From: Aureobasidium sp. EXF-3400
Lineage: Eukaryota > Ascomycota > Dothideomycetes > Dothideales > Saccotheciaceae
DNA length: 64,000 bases
NCBI GenBank assembly: GCA_024195585.1
Contig: SWBL01000219.1
Coordinates: forward strand, 23,482 to 87,481
Direction: 5' to 3'
In this document: piece by piece, positions 46,119 through 58,132 of the stretch
Layout of the letters: the number at the start of each line of letters is the position of its first letter
How positions within the stretch are numbered: the first letter of the stretch is position 1
Program-made: the position numbers and the translations under genes
Notes under the pieces: generated by a model
Seen by the model: the letters and a program-made list of their open reading frames with translations, nothing else
The model's database searches: none
What the model was told of the DNA's origin: nothing

Positions 46119-47033
46119 AAAAGATGTTCGAAAGCGATACTCGAGAAAGAGGGAGATGGGAATCGAAGTTAGCAGAGCTCATTCATATTTTCAGAGGGGT
46201 AAGAACCCCGAATCGAAATCATTAGTCACTCGTCTTTGGAACTATGATCGTATATTCCGCCAGAATTTGGGGTTTACCAGCTGTTTGTGGAGCTCAAGGA
46301 CGCGAGCAAGGCAGAGCCGGACGTGCGTTATCACAATTTTCGCGTCTCTTCCAGTTTACTCCAAGTGTATGTGTAAGGGGTGTGCATGGGAATCGGGCTC
46401 TCCATGATAACTGGACATAACATAGATACAAGTACTTATTGCTCTGGTAGAAAGCTTTCGCAAGTACACGGTGGTCTGTCGACGAACAAGAAGCTGCTCT
46501 ACTCAAGGATGGAGTAGTCTCAGGGACAAGAGAGCACTGTCTAAGGAGACTGCTCAAGGATATCGTAAAAGCAGAGAACCTCTGAATAGTATGTCCTGAA
46601 CTGTCTTAAGCGTAAGACTAAGCAGCAGGATAAGGTAGATCCCATCCCAACGCTGCTTCTCTTCTCGAAGGTGCACTGTGTTGACAGTTAGAAGCATCCA
46701 AGCACCTCACTCTACTCTGGAGAGTGTTGTCGTGATTGTCGAGGTGAACGACCCGAGAGCCGTCGAGCGTAGACTCGACGACGCCGAACAAGCTCTGTAT
46801 CTCACTCCTTGTTTATCACTTTCTCTTCCAAGCGCACTCACTGTTGTCAGACTCTGTGATCAGCTTCCGACGTACAACCCCGTCTCCAGGAACCTCTCCA
46901 ACTACAGACCATCCCTTGTACGTATCCGAATCACGCGTGTCTATACAAACCTACCTTGCTTCGCGTGCCAACGTCTCCTATTCTCAACGCTTGTGCTGAT
47001 CGACACCCAGCTTTTGGATTCCAGCGGCATCTC
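46119..47033. other. Spacer upstream of an F-box pseudogene
   Basis: 915 bases. An open frame reaches upstream of 47034 to 46956, but no better start or leader exon was found. Confidence 0.45.
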
Positions 47034-48500
47034 ATGGAACATCTGATGAATCTAACCGGGCTCTCGGCCGGGCTCATCAAGGCCGTTGTACGGGGCATCA
47101 CAACTCCGCACACCATTCCTCACGAGCTTCTGGAAAACGCTTCCTTCCTTGCACGCAGTCAGCACGTAGCGTACAGCGACTCGCTATCTGACATTGTCCA
47201 GCACAAAACAGCAATGCTGGACCTCCCCATCGAGATCTTAGAACGTGTGGCCTCTTTTGTCGGTCCTCAAGACGTCATTGCCCTTCGTTCGACTTCCAAG
47301 AAGCTGGAAAGGGCCACGACTAGCAGCTTCATCCGCCACTTCGTCAGGTGCCGTCGCCATGCCATCAGCAATCGTAGTCTCAGAGCCTTGTCTGAGATTG
47401 CGGCTCACCCTTATTTCGGGAGATTCATTGAAAAACTCGTTCTCGACACCACGTATCCCTTCAAGCAGGTCAAAGGCAAGTATCTAGATGGTGTCGGGGA
47501 GCCTTTGACCCGAGGGGGTTTCTCCATAGATCTCTCTTCGGCACTGTATCGACTAAGTGTGCATGGTACCCCTATTGTCCTGGGGGTGACTGATCGCAAC
47601 CCCCTCAGCTTCGGGATCAGAGAGCTGCTTTCGCGACCTGAATCCCACCTCTTCAAACAGGAAAGGGAGAAAGTCTTGTCGGTATTGTGCCGTCTTGCTG
47701 AAGGCGACGGGGTAAATCTGAAGATTAGCGGATTCGATCTTGAGTTGAAGGAAGATCATGAACCTCACCAAACAAGTACCCAAGCGCGCATTTTCGCGGC
47801 TAGATGTGGCAAACTTGCTTCAAAGCTTCCGACCCTCACGTCGCTCAGCATGAGACTCAACATGCTGCCAGGTGTTAATGGTAGATCTCGCTTGATCTGG
47901 GAACCCAAGAGTAGGAGTCTGGAGGTGGTTGGAATCAGCAAGTGGTAAGGACGTGGAAGCATGATCTCCGGGCTCTTTCGGGGCATGACCTGGCCTTTGG
48001 CAGCAAACGTCAGAGATTTGACGCTGTCAGCATGCACTATCGACGACGCCGACTTTGTACAGTTCGCAGGTCTCATCCGAACGTGTCTCAAGACTCTTGA
48101 AAAGATCAGGCTGTCAAGAATCACCATCAAGAACAACTCGAGATGGAGCTTGGTGCTCCAGCAGCTAGCTCGTGCTCCTCATTTGAAAGAGTTCGCCTTG
48201 GAGCTCCTCGCACTAAAGGTCAACACTCGTGCCAACTTAGTAGCACGAAGCGCCACAATCGTCCACATCGTCGATTGGTGCGACTCTGGCGACCAAACTT
48301 CAGCAAAGTTAGACAACATCGCGGCTATTGTCAGAGCAGACGAACAAACATGGGAGTCGATCGACGACGAAGATCCCAGCAAATGGGCATACCACTTTTT
48401 CACTCGCTTCAAGCCGCTTGACAAGAATTCGAAATCAAGACTGACTCCTGCGGAAGACGAATCGGAAGAAATCGCTTCTATTCCAGAAGTCGACGACTAA
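47034..48500 (+). pseudogene. F-box protein gene interrupted by an in-frame stop codon
   Basis: From ATG 47034 the frame codes for a leader helix (SAGLIKAVVRGITT) like that of the 38396 gene, an F-box (MLDLPIEILERVASFVGPQD, then VIALRSTSKKLE) and the family stretch FVRCRRHAISNRSLRALSEIAAHPYFGRFI. Codon TAA at 47946-47948 (GISKW-stop) ends it, but the same frame continues at once with GMTWPLAANVRDLTLSACTIDDADF and a Leu-rich part to 48500. The segment after the stop aligns with FVFPWLSTIQVRSLRLTNMKI of the F-box gene at 22007, so it is coding, not intron. A GTAAGG donor sits on the stop, but no acceptor before the conserved part restores the frame. The truncated first part (305 residues) could still be made. 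Confidence 0.7.
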
Positions 48501-50534
48501 AAAGCATAGGATATGATGACCGGTGAGAACGAACAGCAGTCCACAGATACAAGAAGTCGAACCAACACCGCTATACTTGCTTCCAACAGTCCACAGTCTC
48601 CCAAGGTTATCGAGTCCATCCCCTGACAACTTCAGAACCGGTCCGAACACGTCGATGGCCAACAATCTGTACTGAAGTGCACCAGATACTTCTTCGGCAA
48701 CACAAAAGAACTTTCGGCAACGTACAAGGGAATCACAATTTGATGGTCTTACCTTCACTGAGTACGGAGATGTGATTTCGAAGATAAAAGTTTCGAGCAG
48801 CGCTGAATCTGCATCTGCAAGTTTTCCTTTGTCAAGTTGAATGTTAATCAGGGAAGACTATAACTCTTTTTCTTTTCTTTTTCTTTTTTCTGCTTCGGTG
48901 GGGGATGGAACCATGGGTTTGGTACAAGGAGAAGAAGGTACCTATAGTGTTATCCGTTCATAGTCGCTTTCAAACAGTCCCTCTTATTGCACATCCCATC
49001 GTGTTAGTAAGAACAATAGTGCTGTACAATGACTTTTCCATCATTCAGCTTGCACAGCAGCCACTGAGGGTCGAATTCTGTACTTGTTGCTTTTACTACC
49101 AAGCCTACTTCACAGATGCTGGCATGTCTTCCTGTGGTCGAGATGTATAAGGCAATCGGATCGAAAGTTCAGAATAGCTCGTGGCCCGTGAGAACTCAAG
49201 GCGAACAGGGTGACGACAAAAGAGTGGTCATCTTGCACTCTCCCAACTGAACAAACCCTCCGCGGAGGGAAATTGTAACAAAGCACACAGTAATCGATGG
49301 ATGGGATATATCCAGAGAGAGCGTTAGATCTTACGGGTCTCGCGGGCCAAAAGATAATAAAATAGCCTATAAAGATCAGAAAGGACAAGTAGCCGAGAAT
49401 AAATGACGCCGGCGCTTGTTGACTACTGTGGAGACAACAGCGCCAGCAGGAAAACATATCGTATAGAATCGCGACCAAGCTCTTTATTTAGTAATAGCAC
49501 AGAAAGTTTTCAATAACCAGCTCAACGCGCCCCAGAGGCCGATGTCGAGGCTGGGAAAATGGGGAGATTTTGTGGTAGGAACGTTGGCGGTCGTCACTGC
49601 CTCGGCCAAGCCGGCTCAACGCTCTTGCCTGCTTCCACGTTTCAACGTGCCCTCGTCGTTGGACAGTTGCGATCGTGGAGTGCAGCTTCTGACAACGCTT
49701 TCTCTGAACGACATCATCTGTTCTACATTTGTTTATCACAATTCACCAGATCCCTGACAAGGACGTGAGGCCAATTCCAGGCCACTCTATGTGCCTTCCA
49801 TCTTAATCCGCGGCGATCAACACGAGGCGCCAAGTGCTCATGCGGGTCAACTCCAAATTTGCGGCACGATGTGTCGCTAAAAATTGTTAGGGTTTCGTGA
49901 AATCCAATTTACACGCGGGACGACGGAACCCTGCGCCAACTGATCGTCAGGTACTCCATACGTCGTGAACGATGTGGGATGCAGTCGAACTGGAATCACT
50001 GGATCAATTAATTTGGTAAGGCTATGGAAATGGCATTCATTGGGAACACTTGCTGCATCCAAGATACAGGTGTAATCGTGTTGTGAGCTTTGGCAGTCGA
50101 GACGTACCTGGCTCAGGCGCCGACGTCTCAAGTTGAGACAAAATTTTCACATCCCCACACAAGCCACCGCTGCAAGACGAATCCTTTGAAGCTTCGCATG
50201 ATCATGGGTAATTTTGATGGCCGCCTTCCGCCCACGGTGGCCTATCTGGGTCAAAGTCAATTCATGAGGTACATGCGTCAGAGGTGTGCGGATACGGGTC
50301 TAATTATGTTTCCACGCGGATCCGTCCAATGCTAGCGCAGGTACGGTTCCTTGGGCGAATTGGCTGTAGATCATGCTCGCCCATAAACATGCGACGTCCC
50401 TGCTGCTTCGACAGTTCTAAGTTACTCTTCGTCTCCTTTCTTCTTTCTATTTTCGAATCTCCTTCCCGTTCTTCTCACGGGTCTGTCTTTCGTTAATACT
50501 AACTTTTGTCGACTATTCGACTATCACACTCGTT
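48501..50534. other. Gene-free region upstream of the Cys-rich protein gene
   Basis: 2.03 kb without a supported gene. Contains a T/C microsatellite-like run (about 48866-48891) and, before 50535, a pyrimidine-rich stretch (50430-50500) typical of strongly expressed fungal genes. Confidence 0.55.
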
Positions 50535-53500
50535 ATGAGATCCTTCATCCCGGCCCTCGTTGGCCTTGCAACGGTTGCCGTTGCACAAAACGTTACCACG
50601 GACTGTGTCTCCGCCTACACTTCTTGCTACGACTTCAACCTTTCAAATGACAATGTCTGCTCGTCCGATGCTGCCACTTGCGCCGACAAGTGCTCATCCA
50701 CACGCAGCAACTGCTACTCTACTGGAACATCGAAGGACGTTTGCAACACCCGTTACGACTCCTGTATTGGATCTACCAGCACCATGCAAAGTTCCTGCTT
50801 GGCTCAAGTCATTCCCTGCTACGAATCCGCTTCCCACGACTTGACCAACGCTTGTGACTCTAAGATTGCTGATTGCAAGAACGCATGTTCATCAATTCTC
50901 GACTTGTGCCAGAAGAACGGTCCCAGCCAAGCTTGCCAGCAGAGCTACGCCGCCTGTCTGGGCTCGAACAACGCCACTGCCCCTGCTTCGTCTTGCCTTG
51001 CCCAGGGAGAGCAAACCTACCTCGACAACTCTGCAGACAACACCGCTGCCGCACAGACCGCCACCTGCAAGCAGACCTGTGGTGTCCTCAAGGATGCTTG
51101 CATGACCAGCGGTGACGACTCGCAGTGCCAGGCATCGTACGAGAACTGCCTCTTTGGTCAGATCACCACCAGCGATGTCCACTGTGTCTCCGAAGTCTAC
51201 GCTACCATTCAGAACGGCTCATCTGATCAGGATGCTCAAGTTGTCAACGCCCAATGCAAGGACTTCTGTGCTAGAGGTTACGACATTCTGTCTGGCAGCG
51301 GCGACAGCGCTCACAACGCCACCGCTTTGTCCTGGTACTCGAGCTGTCTCGGAGCCAAGAACCTCCCCACTCTGTCTTCGAGCTGTGTCTCTAACAGCGA
51401 GTCCTCGTACCTCAACGCAACTACCGGCGACAACGCTCAAGACTCTGATCTCGCTACCTGCAAGTCTCAGTGCTCCTACTTGGCAACCACTTGCCAGGCA
51501 AGTGGTGACGAGAGCGTGAAGGCCGGCTGCCTGTCTTTCTACTCTGACTGCACCTCGGGAACCAACTCCACTACCTCTAGCATCAACTGTGTTGCTGATG
51601 TCGAGCAATGCTACCTCGACGGCAAGGACGACCGCATCTGCGACGACATGAACGCTCAGTGCAAGAACCAGTGCACCAGAGCTAGATCTGCCTGCGGTAG
51701 CAGCGGAGACCCCAGCGTTGTTGCAAACTGCGACTCCCAGTACGAATCGTGCCTCGGCAGCTCCAAGTTGGAGCCTTCCACCGTCGACTGCGTCTCCCGC
51801 ACTGAGGCTTGCTACACTTCCGGAAAGTACACCGACGCTGAGTGTGATGCTCAGAACGCCATCTGCAAGACTACCTGCAGCCGTTCGATGGACACCTGCA
51901 CCAGCGGTGGTAATTCCTCTAGCATCCTGACTGCTTGCTCGACCCACTACAGCCAGTGCCTCGGAAGCTACGAAGTCTCTCCCATCTCAACCATTGACTG
52001 CGTTAAGGACGCCACTACCTGCTTCCTCTCCGGTGATGCTTCCAACAACTGCTCTGCTTCAACTGCTGTCTGCAAGACTGAGTGCTCTCGCATGAACGAT
52101 GTCTGTCTCTCGAGCGGTGACGCATCTGTTAAGCCTGGATGCCAAGCACGTTACGAGAACTGCCTTGGAGCAAGCGTTCAGGCCGAGGAAGCTGCTACCA
52201 ACATCAACTGCATTGCGAGATACACTTCCTGCCACGCTCCCGGTTCCTTGATCGCCGACAACGAATGCCAGAAGTTGAACGCTGACTGCAAGAACACTTG
52301 CTCGCAGCTGCTCGACTCTTGCGGTAGCAGCAGCGCCAACTCTTCCACCTCGTCTCAGTGCCAGGGCGTTTACAACGCTTGTCTCGGAAACCTCGCTACC
52401 AGCCTCGTTGACTACCAGCCCCTTGACTGTGCTGGAAGAAGAAAGACTTGCCAAGCTGGTAACAACACTCTCGCCGAATGTGACCGTCAAGATGCCTCGT
52501 GTGGCAACTCATGCGCTACCACCCTCGACACCTGCTTGACCAGCACCACCGCTGATAAGGCTGCCTGCAACCACCTTTACATGCTCTGCCAGAACAAGGA
52601 CAACTTCAAGGTTACCAGCATCCCTGCCAGCCTGAAGCCTACCATCAGCACTCCTTCCACCAACGCTACCACTGCTGCCATGACCACCGGATCTGTTATT
52701 CTGTCCACTGGTGGTGCTGTTTCCACTGGCGGTGCCTTCGTTACCGGTCCCTACAACAACGGCAGCTCCACTGCTGATGCTCAAACCGGTGTTCAAACCG
52801 GTGCTCAGTCTGGCGCCGCTTCCGTTGCCACTTCCACCGAGAGCACTGTTTACGTTACTGATGTCGTCAAGACCACCGTTACCACCTGTCCCGTGGGCCA
52901 AACGTGCGATTTCCCCTTCTCTTCTCATCTTCCAATTATTAACATTTTCTTAGCATCACCTCCGCTGGATCTACCACCGTCCTGACTGCTCCTTCCGTTA
53001 TGACCACCGCTGTCACTGTTAAGAGCACTGTCACAGCTGTCAAGGTCCACACCATCACTGCCCCTGCCGCTGGAAACAACGCCGTTCCTTCCAAGGCCTC
53101 TACTTCCATTGAGAGCACTGTCTACGTTACCGACGTTGTTAAGGCTACCGTTACCACATGTCCTGCTGGCCAGACGTAAGATTTGCTTCGTCCTTCTCAC
53201 ATTCTGATTTTCTAACGATTTCTCAGCATCACCTCGGCTGGATCCACCACCGTCCTGACTGCCCCCTCAGTTATGACCACCTCATTCACTGTCAAGAGCA
53301 CTGTTTCCACCACTGTTGCTCACACCGTTACTGTTCCCGTCGCTGGAAACAACGCCATGCCCTCCGAGACTTCTACTTCGCTCGAGAGCACCGTTTACGT
53401 TACCGATGTTGTTAAGGCCACAGTCACTACCTGCCCCGTGGGCCAAACGTGCGATTTTCTTTCTCCTTCTCATCTTGCAATTATTAACATTTTCTTAGCA

Positions 53501-54372
53501 TCACTTCCGCCGGATCTACCACCGTCCTGACCGCTCCCTCTGTCATGACCTCGCAGGTCACCATTAAGAGCACCGTCTCCACCGTTGTGACCCACACTGC
53601 CATTGTTCCTCAGTCTTCTCCCGTCAGCCCTGCTCAGAGCACTCCCGCATCTGTTGAGGGTCACGTTGCCGTTCCTTCGACCGTCACTCTCTACAGCACC
53701 AAGCAGGTTACCGTCACCAGCTGCGGCGCTGAGGTCACAAACTGCCCTGCTTCCTCGACAATCGTCTCGAGCACTGTCTTCCCTACCGGCATTACCGTCT
53801 CCAGCGTTTGGTCGCGTGTTTCCTCTGTTCCCGCCGCTTCCTCGCCTGCTGGTCCCGCTGGCTCTTCCCCTGCCGGTCCCGCCGCTTCTTCGCCCGCTGG
53901 ATCGTCTCCCGTCAGCCCTGAGACCACCTCAGCTCCCGTCACCGTTCCTTCGACCATGTTCTACTACAGCACTGCCGTCGTTACTGTGACCAGCTGCGCC
54001 GAGGGTGTCGAGAACTGCCCCGCAAAGTCGACTGTTGTCCAGACCTCTGTCATTCCTACCGCCTACGCCGTTACCAGCGTCGTCTCTTCGTCCTGGACCC
54101 CTATTGAGTACACCAGCCCCGCTGCCGGTGTCCCCGAGAACTCGGCTCCTGCTGTTTCTGCCCCCGCCCCTGTCGTTCCTACCTCCGCTCCCTTCGCTGT
54201 TACCAACAGCACTATGATGTCTGTTGGCGCCATGGGAACTGGTACCGTCGGCACCGGCTCTGGCAGCAAGGCCACCTCCACCTACTCGCCTTCTCAGTAC
54301 ACTGGTGCCGCCAACAAGGTCGGCGCCGCTGGTCTGGCTGGTGTTGCCGCCTTCGCCGCTTTCCTTCTGTAA
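50535..54372 (+). CDS. Secreted GPI-anchored cell-surface protein with ten 8-cysteine modules
   Basis: Four exons: 50535-52903, 52954-53175, 53227-53448 and 53499-54372; 1228 residues. Signal peptide MRSFIPALVGLATVAVA, cleaved before QNVTT. Residues about 23-690 are ten tandem modules of 62-73 residues with the pattern C-x6-C...C-x6-C-x3-C-x6-C...C-x6-C, often closing CLG; modules 3-5 lack some Cys. Many N-glycosylation sites. Residues 700 onward are Ser/Thr/Pro/Val-rich adhesin-type sequence with repeats of TTVLTAPSVMT and STVYVTDVVKATVTTCP. The C-terminus ends in a small-residue spacer and hydrophobic tail (NKVGAAGLAGVAAFAAFLL), a GPI signal. Likely covalently wall-linked, with a role in adhesion or surface protection (inference). 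Confidence 0.93.
52904..53498 (+). repeat. Tandemly duplicated exon-intron units inside the Cys-rich gene
   Basis: Exons 2 and 3 are both exactly 222 nt (74 codons) and code for the same unit, starting ITSAGSTTVLTAPSVMT and ending TTCP(V/A)GQT. Introns 1 and 3 are both 50 nt and match at about 43 of 50 positions; intron 2 (51 nt) is more diverged. All three interrupt the same codon in the same phase. Confidence 0.9.
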
Positions 54373-55196
54373 GAAGGCTCAATGATCTTTTAAAGACTTG
54401 ATGTTTTGAGGCACTGCATTAATCATTCTCTATCACCCACTTTTTTCTTCCTTTTTCTATTTCCTATCTTTTGTATATACCATTTACTTATTCTATAGCC
54501 TAGACATACTAGGTTCCTTTTGTATAAAACGACAGTCTGACCTCCAAACTTATGCTTCATTGTTGTGTCTTCGTCTGAAATTTTGCTGAGTCGAGGATAG
54601 GAAGGTGCAACGCCACACTCGGGCTTCTTTGCTCCGTACTTCCTTCATCCCGACTTGACATGTCTTATCGTTTCTCACTGCGTCACTCGTTCAGTCGGAC
54701 TCATCGGCCCATCTCCCTGCGAGCAGAATCGCAGTCGAAATTGATTGAAAGTGCTGGCGCGTAGTGATGGCGGCTAAACTATCTACACGAACCCAGTGTG
54801 GATATTAAATTGAATGGATTACTAACATGAGTGCAATATTTCAGCTATACTAGCTTACTAGTTTAGTCAGCTATACAGCTGACATACATGAAATCAAGGC
54901 TGGATTCCAGAGATTCAATGGAACATCCACACTGTACGAACCCGGGCGCTTAGGAGACGCGCTGAGTGACGAAAATGATTGACGCCTCCAGAATCCCGAG
55001 CAGCCTATTAATATATCTGCGACTCTTATCACACGACGCATCAATGGATTGAGGCAGTATGCTGTGTTACTCGAATGGAATACCTCCCGTCTTCAAACGG
55101 ATATAATTGACGAGGTCTTCGCAGCATCCTGTCAAGCTGCGTTTATCCTACTCTCACAGCCCGTCCTCGACAGACAATCAGGTCTCCGAGTACCAG
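54373..55196. other. Intergenic region
   Basis: 824 bases: the 3' T-rich trailer of the Cys-rich gene and the promoter of the next gene. A short AGCTATAC(T) inverted/direct motif cluster lies at 54843-54885. No supported gene. Confidence 0.5.
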
Positions 55197-57004
55197 ATGT
55201 CTCATATTCTTCTGATTGGCTTGTTCTATGTAGGAGTTTCTGCGAGTGTTCCAAGATCACTCAACTTTAACACGACTGTTGGTCCCGATGGTAAGTGTCC
55301 TAGACAACATTATTCCTGTGAGCCGGTCGACTGACGACAGGCAGGTCCTTGGAATGCTTTGATCCAAACAGTCTCATGGCCAGAACAAGTATGCGCGACA
55401 ATGGTTTGTTTGGAGACGGAGTGCTGACTATCAATATCAAGAACATCACATTACTCCCGTCGTTGACGAAAACAAATCTAGTCGTCCACTCAGATGCATG
55501 CTCTGATCCGAGTAGCGCTTGTCCGCAGTCACAGTCAACTCTCTGGACTGGATTGCAGGGTTCATGGTCCTGGATGAACAGTACTGCATTCGATGCCTCA
55601 ACATGGGACACGTCTCTCTACCCTCTGAATATTTCTGGTCAAGCAAGTTATATCAGCGATAGGATTACACTGGAGGGTCCGGGAGATGGTATTCCGTACC
55701 TGGACTTCGTCGCTAATGCCATCGATCAAGGCATCAACGTCAACTTCCCCTCCCAAAATGCATGGTATACAATGAATACCGGATTCTTCTCGCTAAATGG
55801 CGCGGAACAGCATGTCGAGTATACTTCTGTGAACGGCAGTGATGTCTCGCTGAACACAACTCTACCCTTGGCGTATGCACAAGATGCTATTTCTTCTCCT
55901 TTCTATGGTCTTCACATCGGCTCGGCTTCGGGCTCTGTTTCAGTACCTGGAAGTCTTGTTCTTGGTGGATATGACAAGTCTAGATGCCTCACAACCCCAA
56001 TCGTCTCTGACACAGACATATTCGAACTGACTAGCATCAGTCTGGGTGTCGCCAGTGGAGATTCTCCATTCCCAAAGGATCGGCAATTGCCAGTACGCAA
56101 TCTCTTGCAAAGTAGTGGAGCCAGCAGCGTCAAAGCATATCCAAATCCAGGTGTGCCATATCTCTACCTACCTCATGAGACATGTGAAGTAATTACGGGA
56201 CATCTTCCAGTGGAATTCAACGAGACTCTGGGCCTGTACATCTGGAATACATCCGTGCCTTCGTATCAAGACATCATGACTTCGCCCTCATATATTTCTT
56301 TCGACTTCCAGTCAGGAGCATCCACAAGCACGATATATCTTCCGTTCGCTCTTCTAACCCTCACTTTAGAGTGGCCACTCGTCGACGTCCCAACTCAATA
56401 CTTTCCATGTTCACCATATCAGTCTCCTGATGGCAGATATCACCTTGGTCGTGCATTCCTCCAGGGAGCTTTTATGGCTCAAAATTGGCAGACGGGAAAG
56501 TTGATGCTCGCTCAGGCACCTGGACCAGACTTGTCAGACATCTCTCTAGCAACTATATCTGCTAACGACACCTCGGTTTCACCCATGATCAAAGCACCAT
56601 CTTGGGATTCCACTTGGGCTTCGAAGTTGAAGGCATTCCAACGTAACGACTCCTCTGCTTCGGGAAACAGCAATACTGCCGGTCCTGGTCATGGATTAGC
56701 TTCGGGAGCTATAGGTGGTATAGTTGTTGGTATTGTAGCGGTGTCACTGCTCATCGCTGGAATTTGCTGGGTCTTGTTCCGACGACAAAAGACAAGACCA
56801 ATTCAAACTGATGGCGAGAAGAAGTTCTCACCCCATGTAGAACTCTACCACACCGGATCTTCTGCACCGCCTTTAGCTTCAGAAGTGTGGGCACCGGGCA
56901 AGCATGGACTGACCATGGATCCTGTGGAGATGGATGCCGCTCATATCAATGAGCTTTATGGTTCACCGGTTGGAGGAAAAAAGAGAAATGAGGCTCGGAC
57001 ATGA
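55197..57004 (+). CDS. Single-pass membrane protein with aspartic-protease-like ectodomain, catalytic motifs missing
   Basis: Exons 55197-55290 and 55341-57004, 585 residues. Signal peptide MSHILLIGLFYVGVSAS, an ectodomain of about 460 residues with many N-glycosylation sites, a membrane segment at about 485-511 (GAIGGIVVGIVAVSLLIAGICWVLF), then a 74-residue cytoplasmic tail starting RRQKTR. The ectodomain has pepsin-fold landmarks: SSPFYGLHIGS, SVSVPGSLVLGGYDKSRC and YHLGRAFLQGAFMAQNW near its end. The two catalytic DTG/DSG triads are not present: at the first site I see VVHSDACSD and at the second NPGVPYLYLP. It is therefore probably a non-catalytic surface protein or sensor. The acceptor at 55340 was chosen to keep the frame (DG-RSLECFDPNS). 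Confidence 0.85.
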
Positions 57005-57181
57005 GAACGGTTGGGTCTATGCGTCTTATATGTTTGTATATATAGGTTATCAACATTTGGTCAACAAACCGCGATCACTAGAGTTGATGGACCTGAATGA
57101 AAAGATGTTGGACTGCAATGCTTCTACATCTGAGAATTGTCTTTTGTCTCCTTTGTGAGCTTCTTTCTAGGACTACGATGT

Positions 57182-57929
57182 TCAGACAGCAACACCCTCG
57201 ACAGCAGCAGCCGAGCTCGCAGAGCCCATCAGCTCCTTCAGTCTATCGATGCTCTTGGGAAAATACTTGTCAACGCCATACTCCTCAAGATAATCTCTCT
57301 CCACCTCAAGATCCTGCAGTGCAACAGCAACCCAGTCATTCACAGTCTCTCTCCTCTCACTCTTCTTGTCCCTCCTATCCTTTTCCCACTCCAAACTTTG
57401 TCTCTCCATCTGCCCGTATTGTTGTTTATTCGGTCTTCCGGTTTTGAAAACGCCCACATCGGCATCTGCTTTTGTCCATCGCTTTGGCACGGTGGGTAGT
57501 TCTTCTTGTCGTGTCGCTGGTGACTGTGCATGTCTTTTCGTTGAGCGTCCAAGATGCCAAAGGGTTCTTCGCTGTCGCCAAACCCGCTCATCTTGACTGA
57601 GGCTTCGCAGTCGGCATGCGATGCATCGGCGACATATAGCATAAGGTTGAAGGCTGACACTAGGCCGCCATCCATTTTCTCCAACTGCTTGACAGGCTTG
57701 AGGTGTTTGAGTGATTTATCTGCATATGTGTCTGTGGTGATTGCGCGACTGTTGTTTGTTTTACAGTGGGTCCTTTGGTCGTGGTTGCTTTCTTAGTAGC
57801 AGCAGGTTTGGCGGCTGTTCTCTTTTTCGGAGCTGCGCGACTGGTGCCTTCCGAAGCTGAGGATGCGGCATCCGAGTCGCTGTCGACGGCCGAGTATTGG
57901 CGTTTTGTGGCTGATCTTTTCGGAGGCAT
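57182..57929 (-). CDS. Small basic nuclear-looking orphan protein, tentative three exons
   Basis: Proposed exons 57765-57929, 57598-57696 and 57182-57523, 201 residues. Exon 1 is a Lys/Ala/Ser-rich, disordered segment (MPPKRSATKRQ, KKRTAAKPAATKKATTTK) with nuclear-signal character. Exon 2 codes for QLEKMDGGLVSAFNLMLYVADASH. Exon 3 is a charged helical domain (KTGRPNKQQYGQMERQSLEW, then RETVNDWVAVALQDLEVERDYLEEYG and DKYFPKSIDRL). The introns are inferred from frame changes; donors GTAAAA and GTCAAG are weak, and alternative joins are possible, or the gene may carry a frameshift. Family not recognised. Convergent to the membrane protein gene. Confidence 0.45.
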
Positions 57930-58132
57930 GTTTATTTGGTTGATCTTGGTGAGAAAAGAGACAATAAAACGGGGGGATGAGAGAGCGAGTATTGTAAAAG
58001 TACATGGGCGGGATGGGGTGGTTGGGAGTTGAGGGGTACATGAAGCCACACGCGAAAGTGCGGCTAATCAATATAAATCCATGGCAAGAACGATTGAGGG
58101 ACATTTGCTTTTGTCAACCTCCATTGCTCCAT

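Noticed and set aside
51219..51947. 242-codon minus ORF inside the Cys-rich gene
   Set aside because: Antisense of the repetitive Cys modules, made open by biased codon use.
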